Positions 27,100 to 36,351 of a stretch of 64,000 bases of DNA are shown one piece after another (position 1 is the first letter of the stretch; each line of letters starts with the position of its first letter). The stretch spans positions 1,201,144 to 1,265,143 of the forward strand of contig OZ219800.1 of NCBI GenBank assembly GCA_964291275.2, read 5' to 3'. Origin of the DNA: Bin80 sp964291275. GTDB lineage: Bacteria > Bacteroidota > Rhodothermia > Rhodothermales > Bin80. The position numbers and the translations under genes are program-made. The notes beneath the pieces were generated by a model. It worked only from the letters and a program-made list of their open reading frames with translations, had not been told where the DNA came from and did not search any database.

Positions 27100-28550
27100 T
27101 GCAGGAGACCTCAGCAGTGTTTCGTCGTCTGCATCTGTTAACGTTCGTGCACTATGCGTTCCTGGCGATCATTGGCTTCGTGATAGCCTGGACAACATCG
27201 CCTGAATCAAACATTCAGAGAAATTCTCTCATCTTTAGCGTGATTTACTTGGTCATCATGGGTCCCATATCCCTTGCCAAGTATTTGAGATTCCGATACT
27301 ACGTGACCAGCGAAGAACTGGTGATGCATTACGGTGTTTTCAAGCGCGTCCGACGCAATATTCCCTCTGATCGTGTTCAGAACGTGGCCATTGAGCGCAA
27401 CTTCCTTGCCCGCATACTCGGGACTGCCGTCGTAAAGATCGAAACTGCAGGCACTGCACAGGCGGAAGGGGTACTGTCATTCGTCAGTGTTCGTGAAGCG
27501 AACCGCATACGAGATTTACTCCACACTGCAGAAACTACCCACACACCTGAGGAGGATACCCCCGCATTACCCAATTTTCATCTGACCCTCCCCCGGTTGT
27601 TGATTTCGAGTGTTTATCAGTTCTCTCTTGGGCTCTTTGCAGTCCTTGTAGGCGTACTGCAACAGCTGGAGTTTGCCGGCCTGTTAAATATCGAAGTGAC
27701 TGCCGAACGCTTCCTTGAACGGTATTTCTTCGAGGTCACAAGTTCCCAGGAGTACACGCTGGCTATGCTCATTACGGCGCTAATTTTGATCACGCTCGTT
27801 CTTTGCTGGATACTCGGCTTCGCCCAAAACTTCATTCGGTACTACAACTTCCATATTGAATTGGGCCTTGAGAAAATTCATCGTAAATACGGTCTCATCA
27901 CCCTGCGGGAAGGAACCCTGCCTTACAAGCGCGTCCAGTCTCTCCTAATGCGATCCAACCCTCTGATGAGATTTCATGACTGGTATCGAATGGAAATGCA
28001 GACCTTGGGCTTGGAGAGTGGCGAACGTGGATTCCAGCCCGCAATGCCCTTTGCAAAGTGGGCTGAGATTGTCGCATTGGGTTCCAAGATCCGCCCCTTC
28101 ACGGTTCCTGAAACATACACACGTATCAGCCGGCTCACCATTCGGAGGCGTTGTTTGCGTTATACCCTGCTCATTTTGGCACCTGCCGCCACCCTGTATC
28201 TGTGGTGGCCGTATGCTGTCTGGGGTCTGACACTGTTGCCTATCGCGTGGGGAATTGCCTGGCTCCAATACTTATATCATAGCTGGACATTCCACGATGG
28301 AAACCTGTTCATCCGACGGCGCATTCTCAGCCAGCAGCTTTGGGTTGTGCCGGTCGAGCGCTTTCAGGCCTTTGAAATCAATGCTACCTTCTTTCAACGA
28401 CGCTTGGGACTGTGTACGCTGAGAGTAGATACCGCTGGAGCGGGAATTTTGCGCCACCCCAAAATCATTGACCTAAAACGTGACGAAGCAGAAAAGCTGC
28501 TCACTGAACTGTACGATGTTTTCCAGGGCCGCGCTAAGCAGGATTCATAA
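27099..28550 (+). CDS. bacterial PH-domain membrane protein with repeated units (YdbT-like)
   Basis: A 483-residue membrane protein made of repeated units of paired helices followed by a bPH2 domain. The first lies at about residues 15-60 with a PH domain at 65-145 (VTSEELVMHYGVFKRVRRNI), the second at about 165-250 with a PH domain at 255-320 and the third at about 345-400 with a PH domain at 405-480. This is the YdbT arrangement, and the gene is coupled to the YdbS-like gene by a one-base overlap. A complex of the two in the cytoplasmic membrane is likely by family precedent. Confidence 0.8.
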   Translation: MQETSAVFRRLHLLTFVHYAFLAIIGFVIAWTTSPESNIQRNSLIFSVIYLVIMGPISLAKYLRFRYYVTSEELVMHYGVFKRVRRNIPSDRVQNVAIERNFLARILGTAVVKIETAGTAQAEGVLSFVSVREANRIRDLLHTAETTHTPEEDTPALPNFHLTLPRLLISSVYQFSLGLFAVLVGVLQQLEFAGLLNIEVTAERFLERYFFEVTSSQEYTLAMLITALILITLVLCWILGFAQNFIRYYNFHIELGLEKIHRKYGLITLREGTLPYKRVQSLLMRSNPLMRFHDWYRMEMQTLGLESGERGFQPAMPFAKWAEIVALGSKIRPFTVPETYTRISRLTIRRRCLRYTLLILAPAATLYLWWPYAVWGLTLLPIAWGIAWLQYLYHSWTFHDGNLFIRRRILSQQLWVVPVERFQAFEINATFFQRRLGLCTLRVDTAGAGILRHPKIIDLKRDEAEKLLTELYDVFQGRAKQDS

Positions 28551-28583
28551 TGATCTCCGGTGCCTATGAATTCAGTTTTACAA

Positions 28584-28614
28584 GGGGCTCCGGGATACAA
28601 ATTTTGGAAGCCCC
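28584..28614 (+). terminator. possible hairpin after the PH-domain operon
   Basis: GGGGCTCC (28584-28591) can pair with GGAAGCCCC (28606-28614) with one bulge; the loop is 14 nt. It lies 34 bases after the ydbT-like stop, and only a short T-rich run (CCTTTA) follows. The rest of 28551-28913 shows no gene I can support. Confidence 0.35.
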
Positions 28615-28913
28615 CGTCCTTTACCGTTTCGGCTTGTGGGGAAAGGGACTATGCCGTGTATCTGCTCAAAAAGGCAGTGGAAGCTTCTCCCTGAACCTCC
28701 ATACACACCCAATTATACGAGCCTAGGAACAGGATCTGCAACCTTCGCGAAGCCCAATAAATCCTCAATCTTAGCCCATACCTTGTCAGGGGAAATGACA
28801 AAGATGGACAAGGATAACAGACATACGACTGAACTTCTGTATACAGCGCACTGCCAAATGAACCCCAACGATATAGTAATGGCAGAATTCAATGTAATAC
28901 GTGCCATGGGACA

Positions 28914-30680
28914 GTGGGAATACAGCAAGAGCATGGCGATCGGCCATGTGCCTGCCTTGATATGTATGGTACGATCATGAGCGGCATTACGAATGGTAAC
29001 CCTCTCACAGCCGGCGTAACGCTGGCAATTACAAGCCTGCTCACCTCGATTATCATAGTTACCTTGGTCACTAGTGCTGCGGGGTCATCCCCTGCCGAGG
29101 TGTCATGGCTCGTGTTTGCTTCCTTGCTCATGACGGGTATTACCTCTATCCTACAGGCAGGTCGTCTAGGTCGTATCGGTACAGGACATATTCTGGTGGT
29201 TTCCGCCACCGGTATTTATATCGCTGTTGCTGTACAGGCACTCGAGGCGGGCGGTCTCGAATTATTGGCCATTCTTGTAGTCGCATCTGCACTATTTCAG
29301 TGTTTTCTGTCTGGCAAACTCTCCGTGCTCCGGCATGTGATAACGGCGAAGGTTACAGGTACACTGCTTATGCTGGTCCCTATCTCGGTTGTCCCAATTA
29401 TCGTAACCCTCCCCCAAAATGGATTGCAGGCGACTTCTGCAGTCGGTCCCATCGTGAGTGCTGCTGCAACGGTGGTCACCATTCTTGGATTAAGGTTTTT
29501 CGCACGGAGTGCTCTACGGCCATGGGCCCTTGCCCTGGGCATTCTCACAGGTTCACTGATTGGTGCAGGATTCGGGCTGTATGACACCACATACGTGGCG
29601 GGAATTTCGTGGATTGACCTTCCCAAGTTGCAGTGGCCAGGATTCGACATAGCATTTGGAAGTTCATTCTGGTCCCTGTTGCCAGGGTTTTTGCTGGCAG
29701 CGACTATAGCATCGCTCCGAACGATTAGTAGCGCGACAGATGTGATGCGATTGTCACATGGCACATCAAAGGCCGTTGACTTTCGATTGGTTGAGAATGC
29801 AGTTACAACAGAAGGCGTTGGCAACCTACTGACAGGGCTTTTAGGTGCCCTGCCGGGAATGGTAATGCTAACGAATGTATCCTTTGCCCGAATGTTCAGG
29901 GGCACCTCGCGCAACACAGGAATTGCTGCCGGCATCATCATAATACTTCTGGCGTGGATACCAAAAGTGCAGGCCTTCATCATTGCAATTCCAAAATCGG
30001 TTTTTGGGGTTTATGTGTTGTTGGCTATGGCACTACTTTTTCTCGTGGGTTTGAGAATGGTAGCTCGGGATGGGGTGGACTGGCATAGTGGAACCATCAT
30101 CGGGCTCTCTCTACTAATGGGTATCGGCGTAGAGGCGAATCTGATTGCACCGGGATTTTTTGACACGTTTGCGAATGGTGCACTGAAAAACGCGATGACC
30201 GCAGGTGGGATATGTTCGATCGTGTTGACATGGAGTATGAACCTGACGTACTCTCGTGCCCACAGGTTTGAGATGGTGTTGGATACAAGTAAGATTCCCA
30301 AGCTCCACGCATTCCTTCGTGATTTTGCTCACCGCTATGGTTGGGCGGATGTTAGTACTGGACAGCTGGAAAACATAGGAGAAGAAGCCCTTGTAATGCT
30401 ACAGCGCAGCCAAGATGGCAAAACGGAGACCGGAATGCGACGGGTGCGGGTACTGGCACGACGAGTTCGGGGGGGCGCAACACTTGAGTTTGTTTCTACG
30501 TTGGAAACGGCAGATAATCTTGAGGATCAAATCGTGCTATTGGGCCGCCAAGTAACCCTGGACACATTGGAGGAGGAAATTCCACTGCGCATTCTACGAA
30601 ATCTGGCCACGACCGTACACCATCAGCAATTTCATGGGGTAGACATCCTTACTCTGCAGATGCACACCCCTTCTGCCTAG
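28914..30680 (+). CDS. NCS2-family nucleobase (xanthine/uracil-type) permease with C-terminal soluble domain
   Basis: A 588-residue protein. Residues 1 to about 445 form the membrane part of a nucleobase:cation symporter-2 type transporter: many hydrophobic helices, a SATDVMRLSHG segment and GLLGALPGMVMLTNVSFARM, which matches the conserved NCS2 half-helix region. A soluble tail of about 140 residues follows (from KIPKLHAFLRDFAHRYG) that resembles an RsbW-like ATPase/anti-sigma fold in layout. Its N-box is degenerate: the usual Asn after EEA is absent (IGEEALVML), so nucleotide binding is doubtful. A GTG at 28914 is used; the N-terminus is short for the family and may be wrong or eroded. Substrate is unproven. 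Confidence 0.72.
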   Translation: MGIQQEHGDRPCACLDMYGTIMSGITNGNPLTAGVTLAITSLLTSIIIVTLVTSAAGSSPAEVSWLVFASLLMTGITSILQAGRLGRIGTGHILVVSATGIYIAVAVQALEAGGLELLAILVVASALFQCFLSGKLSVLRHVITAKVTGTLLMLVPISVVPIIVTLPQNGLQATSAVGPIVSAAATVVTILGLRFFARSALRPWALALGILTGSLIGAGFGLYDTTYVAGISWIDLPKLQWPGFDIAFGSSFWSLLPGFLLAATIASLRTISSATDVMRLSHGTSKAVDFRLVENAVTTEGVGNLLTGLLGALPGMVMLTNVSFARMFRGTSRNTGIAAGIIIILLAWIPKVQAFIIAIPKSVFGVYVLLAMALLFLVGLRMVARDGVDWHSGTIIGLSLLMGIGVEANLIAPGFFDTFANGALKNAMTAGGICSIVLTWSMNLTYSRAHRFEMVLDTSKIPKLHAFLRDFAHRYGWADVSTGQLENIGEEALVMLQRSQDGKTETGMRRVRVLARRVRGGATLEFVSTLETADNLEDQIVLLGRQVTLDTLEEEIPLRILRNLATTVHHQQFHGVDILTLQMHTPSA

Positions 30681-30868
30681 CCTGAGTCTTGATGAAAAAC
30701 AGGAGCGTGTTTCCGCACCATTCGTCATTCTCACTCATCAGACCTTAAGCCAGAACCAGTGTTAATGACCAGCCTGAAAGCTGAGAGCATAACGGCCATC
30801 AACGACCTGCTCTATACTATAACCAGGGGGCAAGAGGCGCAGATGAAAACGAATAATGTTTCTGGATA

Positions 30869-31606
30869 TCAACCCTGCTTCTCGGCATCCAGGCGCATGC
30901 AGCTGAGCCCCAGATAGAGCAGAATCGGCACTACCTTGCGCCGGGCAGGTCCTTGGAGATCCAGCGCAGTCAATCCAATTGAGATCGTCCATGCCGCAGG
31001 TATGATGGCGTGCGCCCACCAAGGTACACGGGCAAAAAGAAAAGCAAACAGTGACGTTGCCAGCTTTAGGCCAATCAGGCGAGCAGTCAGCCCGAACAAA
31101 ACTGTCTTGATTAAACCTTCGACCACAAGTGTACCAAAAGCCTGCAAAAATGCAGGTGCGGCAAATACACCACCCGTCTTCTTCAGGAAGGATATCGCCC
31201 GCGCACGCCCAACGCCGAGGGATTCCAATATTTGCTGCTGTTCGGCTTGTGTGAACTTTGAAAAAGTATCCACAGCATAATCCTGTGCCATGCGGACGAG
31301 CAAATCCCTCTCTGTGCCCTTATCAGCCAAGGGGACTTTCAGGAACCGTGCTGTGTCACGAATAATATACCGGAAATCGGCCCCCGGCTCCGAGCCTATA
31401 ACCCTCCGAAAATTATATGCAATGTCGCTGCTGCCCAAGTAACGGATTTTTCTTTCGAGACCTTCACACAATGCTACCCGGTGATTCATCGAATCCAATG
31501 CCTCGAGGTGCTTCTTGAGGTCTGTACAGCGATCAAAAGGACCCTCAATGATTCGGATCATGTACGCGTAGTCCTCACGCGAAAGCTCCATCAATAAATT
31601 TTGCAT
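30869..31606 (-). CDS. YaaW-like protein with C-terminal membrane segment
   Basis: A 245-residue protein. The N-terminal helical half (residues 1-130) follows the layout of E. coli YaaW (LGSSDIAYNFRR, then a 'TARFLKV' helix and FTQAEQQQILESLGV). A hydrophobic region (about 150-230) with two to three membrane-prone helices follows. The family has no established biochemical activity. It stands alone on the minus strand between the NCS2 gene and the GNAT gene. I am moderately sure of the family and make no claim about function. Confidence 0.6.
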   Translation of the reverse strand: MQNLLMELSREDYAYMIRIIEGPFDRCTDLKKHLEALDSMNHRVALCEGLERKIRYLGSSDIAYNFRRVIGSEPGADFRYIIRDTARFLKVPLADKGTERDLLVRMAQDYAVDTFSKFTQAEQQQILESLGVGRARAISFLKKTGGVFAAPAFLQAFGTLVVEGLIKTVLFGLTARLIGLKLATSLFAFLFARVPWWAHAIIPAAWTISIGLTALDLQGPARRKVVPILLYLGLSCMRLDAEKQG

Positions 31607-31654
31607 GCGGCCACTTAGATAATGGTTCCTTGTGATAGGGTTGGCGCCCGCTGA

Positions 31655-32113
31655 TCAGGTGAGCTCAAGTGCGTAATGATCGAAGGTCTCATCCAGTGAG
31701 TAACCCAGTTTCTCATACAGGCGCTTGGCACTTGCATTTGTTTTCTCAGTTGCCAGCTCCAGTGCAATGCATCCACTGTGCACCGCCCGAATCCTGGCTT
31801 CCTCCATTAATCTCTGTCCCACGCCCTGCCCTCGCCAACCACGTTGAACGTACAGATCATTCAGGATCCAGATCGCCCCCATACGTACCGACGAAAACGC
31901 AGGATACAACTGTACAAATCCAACCAGCGATTTATCCTCTACCCGTGCTACGAGAATAACCGAATCTTTGTGTCGCATGCGTGCCGCAAGAAAGGCACTT
32001 GCACCTACAGTATCCGACGTCATCCTGTAAAACTGTCGGTAATCATCGAACAATTGAGACAAGCGAGGCAATTCGCTAAATGTGGCCCTTTCTACGTAAA
32101 TGTCAGCTTTCAT
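31655..32113 (-). CDS. GNAT-family N-acetyltransferase
   Basis: A 152-residue acetyl-CoA-dependent transferase. Motif A is visible as VQRGWRGQGVGQRLMEEA (about 97-114), with the R-x-x-G-x-G pyrophosphate loop. Motif B follows as ALELATEKTNASAKRLYEKLGY (split here by the 20-residue limit: ALELATEKTNASAK, RLYEKLGY). Substrate unknown. It is divergent from malQ, with about 54 bases between starts. Confidence 0.88.
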   Translation of the reverse strand: MKADIYVERATFSELPRLSQLFDDYRQFYRMTSDTVGASAFLAARMRHKDSVILVARVEDKSLVGFVQLYPAFSSVRMGAIWILNDLYVQRGWRGQGVGQRLMEEARIRAVHSGCIALELATEKTNASAKRLYEKLGYSLDETFDHYALELT

Positions 32114-32167
32114 GGCACGAAATCGTTTAAGTGAAGTTTGCGCGCTTGTTTACGCCGTCAGACTGCT

Positions 32168-33655
32168 ATGCGCTCCAGTGGACTTCTGCTACATGTTACT
32201 TCCTTACCGTCTCGCTTTGGAATTGGAGATCTTGGGCCTGAAGCCCGGAGCTTCGTTGATACACTAGTCGAAACCGGACAGACATGGTGGCAGCTTCTTC
32301 CAGTTTGCCCGGCAGGACTGGGAGACTCACCTTATGCAAGCCCCTCATCATTTGCAGGCAACCCATTACTGATAAGCCCTGAACTTCTGGTTCAGGACGG
32401 GTGGGCAACCAAATCAGAAATTGACACCTACCCTGCCAGTCCGCCAGGTATCGTCGATTATCCGTCTGTTGCAGCATATAAGTCAAAACTGCTGAAGCAG
32501 GCATTTTCCCGATTTATCAGGCGGCCCCGTACGGATGACTTTCAGGCATTCATCAACAGGGAGTCCGACTGGTTGTTGCCATACGCCGCCTTCCGTGCAC
32601 GGAAGCTCAAACATCAGGACAGGATATGGACCAGTTGGCCCATACATGACCGAACCTCTCCTGATAACAATTCGCTGAAGCCTAATCTGCAGGAGATTCA
32701 ATTCTATCTGTTCGAACAGTTCATTTTCGATGGCCAGTGGCGTAACCTGTGCGACTACTGCAGGGAACGCAATGTGAAGATTATGGGGGATCTGCCGATT
32801 TACGTCGCGCATGACAGTGCTGACGTTTGGGCAAGCCCTGAATTGTTTCGGTTAGATGACTCAGGTGAACCCTCGGTAGTAGCCGGCGTGCCCCCCGATT
32901 TCTTCAGCGAAACCGGGCAACGCTGGGGTAACCCCATTTATCGTTGGGAAGTTATGGAGGAGCGCGGCTTCGAATGGTGGATTCGCCGGATGAAACGGGC
33001 GCTGAGCCTGTACGACAGTGTACGTCTGGATCATTTTCGCGGCTTTGCCGGATACTGGGAAATTCCAGCTACCGAAGACACTGCCGTGCACGGATGTTGG
33101 GTGAAGGGCCCTGGACAGATCTTTTTCGATCAGCTGATGTCAGAATGCGGCCCCCTGCCCGTGATCGCCGAAAATCTGGGGGTAATCACGCCCGATGTTG
33201 TCGAGTTGATGCAGGATAACTCATTTCCCGGAATGGCAGTGATTCAATTCGGCTTTGATGCAGGTATGGATAACCCGCATCTACCACACAACTATCTGCC
33301 GAACCAATGTGTCTATACCGGCACACATGACAATAACACTCTTCGCGGCTGGTGGGATGCGCTATCTGGGCATGAGCGAGAGTTCGGGCGAGAATACCTA
33401 CAGATTGACTCCGACGAAAACATTTGCCCGAAGGCAATTGAGTGCTGCTTGGCTTCGGATGCAGACCTTGTAGTTACGCCCGTGCAGGATGTCCTAGGCC
33501 TGAATAGCCATGCCCGTATGAACTTCCCTAGCACTGCTTATGGCAATTGGCGCTGGAGGCTCTTATCCCGACAGCAGGCCGAACTGCGCGAAAAATTCGG
33601 CCCGTGGCTACGCAACGCCACTTCAGGAAGCAGACGGCTGAGCGTACAGAATTAG
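32168..33655 (+). CDS. malQ: 4-alpha-glucanotransferase (amylomaltase)
   Basis: A 495-residue GH77 enzyme that transfers alpha-1,4-glucan segments between acceptors in the cytoplasm. GH77 features are clear: RSSGLLLHVTSLPS at the start, WQLLPVCPAGLGDSPYASPS (sugar-binding loop), the nucleophile region SVRLDHFRGF (Asp at about 286), the acid/base Glu in VIAENLG and the stabiliser Asp in YTGTHDNNTLRG. I start at the ATG at 32168 because the family N-terminus begins there, not at the upstream in-frame start. The 3' end overlaps the convergent glgX gene by 33 bases, so the two transcripts must interfere or share a terminator zone. Confidence 0.95.
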   Translation: MRSSGLLLHVTSLPSRFGIGDLGPEARSFVDTLVETGQTWWQLLPVCPAGLGDSPYASPSSFAGNPLLISPELLVQDGWATKSEIDTYPASPPGIVDYPSVAAYKSKLLKQAFSRFIRRPRTDDFQAFINRESDWLLPYAAFRARKLKHQDRIWTSWPIHDRTSPDNNSLKPNLQEIQFYLFEQFIFDGQWRNLCDYCRERNVKIMGDLPIYVAHDSADVWASPELFRLDDSGEPSVVAGVPPDFFSETGQRWGNPIYRWEVMEERGFEWWIRRMKRALSLYDSVRLDHFRGFAGYWEIPATEDTAVHGCWVKGPGQIFFDQLMSECGPLPVIAENLGVITPDVVELMQDNSFPGMAVIQFGFDAGMDNPHLPHNYLPNQCVYTGTHDNNTLRGWWDALSGHEREFGREYLQIDSDENICPKAIECCLASDADLVVTPVQDVLGLNSHARMNFPSTAYGNWRWRLLSRQQAELREKFGPWLRNATSGSRRLSVQN

Positions 33656-35668
33656 TACAGACTCGGAATCCACGCTTGCAAAATTCCCCTTTGATTCTGA
33701 GTCCATTAGTACACTACTCTCCCCCCAGCCCAAGCCCCAACTCCAGACATACTTGTCAGAGAGTTCAAATCGAACTGGTTCATCCGTGGGATTGAAACAG
33801 ATCAACAACATATCGGGGGCAGCCAGCCACATACCAAATGCGCGCACGTTTGCCCAATCTTCGGACTGCATTACGCGCCCTTCCGGGTGCCACCAAACTG
33901 CATCTGGTACACCACGTGCCCCTACTTCCCCAGTTAAAAATCGATTGCGCCGCAGCGATGGATGGGCCTTGCGGAAGGCACTAAGCTGGCGAACAAATTC
34001 CAGCATATCCTCCTTCGATGGATCGATATCCCAGTCGTACCACGAAACCTCATTGTCCTGACAATAGGCGTTATTGTTACCAACTTGCGTTCGTCCGAAC
34101 TCATCCCCTCCAAGGATCATGGGAACTCCCTGAGATACAAATAAGGTGGTTAGCAGGCTGCGCCTCAGGCGGTCGCGCTTTGCCACTACGCTCTGATCTG
34201 CTGAAGGCCCCTCTTTACCGCAATCCTGACTGTAATTTGCATTCGTACCATCTTGATTGCCTTCCTGGTTGTCTAGATTATGCTTTTGGCGATACGATAC
34301 CAAGTCCAAAAGCGTAAACCCATCGTGCGATGTCACATAATTGATAGAGGAAGACGGCCGACGATGACCTTCCGCAAACAGGTCACTGGAACCCGCCAGT
34401 CTTGTAGCGAACTCGCCCGCCATACCCGACTCTCCACGCCAATAGCGTCGCACTGCATCACGATACTTATCATTCCACTCTCTCCATGGTGCCGGGTATG
34501 CACCTAAGCCATAGCCCAGACGACCAAGATCCCACGGTTCTGCAATCAGCTTTACCTTGGATAGAATGGGATCCTGCTGCACCATTTGCAGCCATCCGCT
34601 CTGCATGCTGACCACACATCGTTCCCGAAGCAAAGTGCTGGCCAAATCGAACCTGAAGCCGTCCACGTTCATAACCTCCACCCAGTATCGCAGGCTGTCC
34701 ATGATGAGACGGCGAACAAATGGGTGTTCTGCCCGCAGTGTATTGCCACACCCGGTACTATCGTAAAGAAAACGTGATTGTCCTGGTTTTGCTACGTAAT
34801 AAGAAGCATTATCTATGCCGCGCCAGGACAATGTTGGCCCTAAATGACTGCCCTCGCCCGTGTGATTGTACACGACATCTAGTATGACTTCGAGCCCGGC
34901 ATCATGCATGGCATCAACCATTGCCCTGAACTCTGCTGCCGCAGAAGCAGCACCGCCTGCTGCAAAGCGTGAATCCGGCACAAAATAAGACAACGGATTA
35001 TAGCCCCAGTATTGGGATAGCCCTCCCTGAACGAGGCGCTCGTCCTGCACAGCGGTGTGCACCGGCAGGAGCTCAACCGTCGTAACCCCCAGATACTTAA
35101 GGTGCGAAAGAACCGGATTCGACGCCGCTCCCAGGTAAGTGCCGCGAAGTGCAGGCGGAACATCTGGATGCAACACACTCAGACCCTTTACATGCGTTTC
35201 ATATATGACCGTATCCGTCCAAGGTATGCGGGGAGAGGCCTTCGTGCCCGCGGTCGATTCGAGATCGACCACCATACCGATTGGGGCGTACGGTGCACTG
35301 TCTGCCGGATTCAACACCCTGTCGTCTTTATTGCGATCGTGACCGAACAAACTCTCATGCCACTGCGGCATTCGGCTTATCGAGCGTGCATACGGGTCCA
35401 ATAACAGTTTTTCAGCGTTGAACCGGTGTCCATCATCAGGAGCCCAAGGGCCGTGAACGCGATAAGCGTATCGCTGCCCCGCACGTACACCAGCTACATA
35501 AACATGCCATACATCCCCGGTCCGCCCGCTCACATCTATTGTGCGCTCTATTCTGTGCTCCTCATCGAGCAGAACGAGTTCTACTCGATCGGCATGCGCA
35601 CTATAAATGGCAAAGTTCACGCCATTATGGTCCAGTTGTGCCCCTAATGCTGTAATTTTGTCTACCAT
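33623..35668 (-). CDS. glgX: glycogen debranching enzyme (GlgX type)
   Basis: A 681-residue GH13 isoamylase-type enzyme that hydrolyses alpha-1,6 branches of limit dextrins. The N-terminal CBM48 domain (about 5-100: GVNFAIYSAHADRVELVLLD) is followed by the GH13 barrel with VVYNHT (region I), DGFRFDLAS (nucleophile Asp), LIAEPWD (acid/base Glu) and YVTSHDG (region IV), then a C-terminal beta domain. Length is typical. It converges on malQ with 33 bases of overlap. With GlgB and GlgE nearby it completes the breakdown side of alpha-glucan turnover. Confidence 0.95.
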   Translation of the reverse strand: MVDKITALGAQLDHNGVNFAIYSAHADRVELVLLDEEHRIERTIDVSGRTGDVWHVYVAGVRAGQRYAYRVHGPWAPDDGHRFNAEKLLLDPYARSISRMPQWHESLFGHDRNKDDRVLNPADSAPYAPIGMVVDLESTAGTKASPRIPWTDTVIYETHVKGLSVLHPDVPPALRGTYLGAASNPVLSHLKYLGVTTVELLPVHTAVQDERLVQGGLSQYWGYNPLSYFVPDSRFAAGGAASAAAEFRAMVDAMHDAGLEVILDVVYNHTGEGSHLGPTLSWRGIDNASYYVAKPGQSRFLYDSTGCGNTLRAEHPFVRRLIMDSLRYWVEVMNVDGFRFDLASTLLRERCVVSMQSGWLQMVQQDPILSKVKLIAEPWDLGRLGYGLGAYPAPWREWNDKYRDAVRRYWRGESGMAGEFATRLAGSSDLFAEGHRRPSSSINYVTSHDGFTLLDLVSYRQKHNLDNQEGNQDGTNANYSQDCGKEGPSADQSVVAKRDRLRRSLLTTLFVSQGVPMILGGDEFGRTQVGNNNAYCQDNEVSWYDWDIDPSKEDMLEFVRQLSAFRKAHPSLRRNRFLTGEVGARGVPDAVWWHPEGRVMQSEDWANVRAFGMWLAAPDMLLICFNPTDEPVRFELSDKYVWSWGLGWGESSVLMDSESKGNFASVDSESVLILYAQPSAS

Positions 35669-35869
35669 TCATCTAGCCCAACGGGCAGATACGATGTCAG
35701 GTAAGTTGGATGAACACATAGGAAATCATATCCATGAGTAACCATGAACTTTGTTGGTCAGGGAGGCATTCGGACCCACTGGACCAGATAGTCATCCGAT
35801 CCAGTGCTTACCATAACATCAGTAGCATTGATGCTATGACTGTTTCCAGGTTAACCAAATTTTGGGTCG

Positions 35870-36335
35870 TTTGTTTATGAATGAAACGGCTAGTACATCC
35901 CACAACATCACGTACAGGTCATTACCTGGAAGCCAAGGCAAAGCGATGACGCGTTCGGCCAAGGGTACGATTGAATCACCCGGTACGAACGTGAAGAACA
36001 CGTCTGGGCTCAACCGTAAGATTCTCAAAACGAGTTGGGGCCAGCTGGATCAGATACCGGACTATAAATGTCGTGAGGTGATCAAGGTCAAAGCGGTGTA
36101 TACCAGTCGGTGGTGTTATTTGTGTGGACATACCGAGGCAGGTAATTGGACGATGCAGTACCAATTCGAGTGTGTGGCTTGTGGTCATGTGGACCTGAAT
36201 GTGTCCACATATATACTGGCGTCCGGTATTGGGGCAACTGCACGGCGAGGGGCTTGCGGGTTACCGACCCCTAAGACCCGTGAAATGGATGTGTGGGGAA
36301 CTACATAATGGTTACTCACGGGTATAATTCCCATA
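35870..36335 (+). mobile_element. IS200/IS605 TnpB relic with right end
   Basis: A frame from about 35940 encodes the C-terminal part of TnpB: AMTRSAKG, NVKNTSGLNRKILKTSWGQL, and a zinc ribbon with CYLCGH and CVACGH, both Cys pairs intact. The N-terminal two thirds (most of the RuvC-like nuclease) is missing. After the stop the sequence ends with a right terminus (to ATAATTCCCATA at 36324-36335) that is shared with the second relic at 51560. It sits 16 bases before the start of glgE, so that end may lie within the glgE promoter or leader. No TnpA is present. Confidence 0.7.
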
Positions 36336-36351
36336 AACAATTGCCCGCAAT

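Noticed and set aside
28636..28980. Open frame before the NCS2 gene (114 aa)
   Set aside because: No family resemblance and poor coding character; it overlaps the start of the transporter in another frame. It may hide a lost N-terminus, but this cannot be shown.
32196..32504. Minus-strand frames inside malQ, glgX and glgE
   Set aside because: These are shadows of the real genes on the other strand, with no start context or domain of their own.
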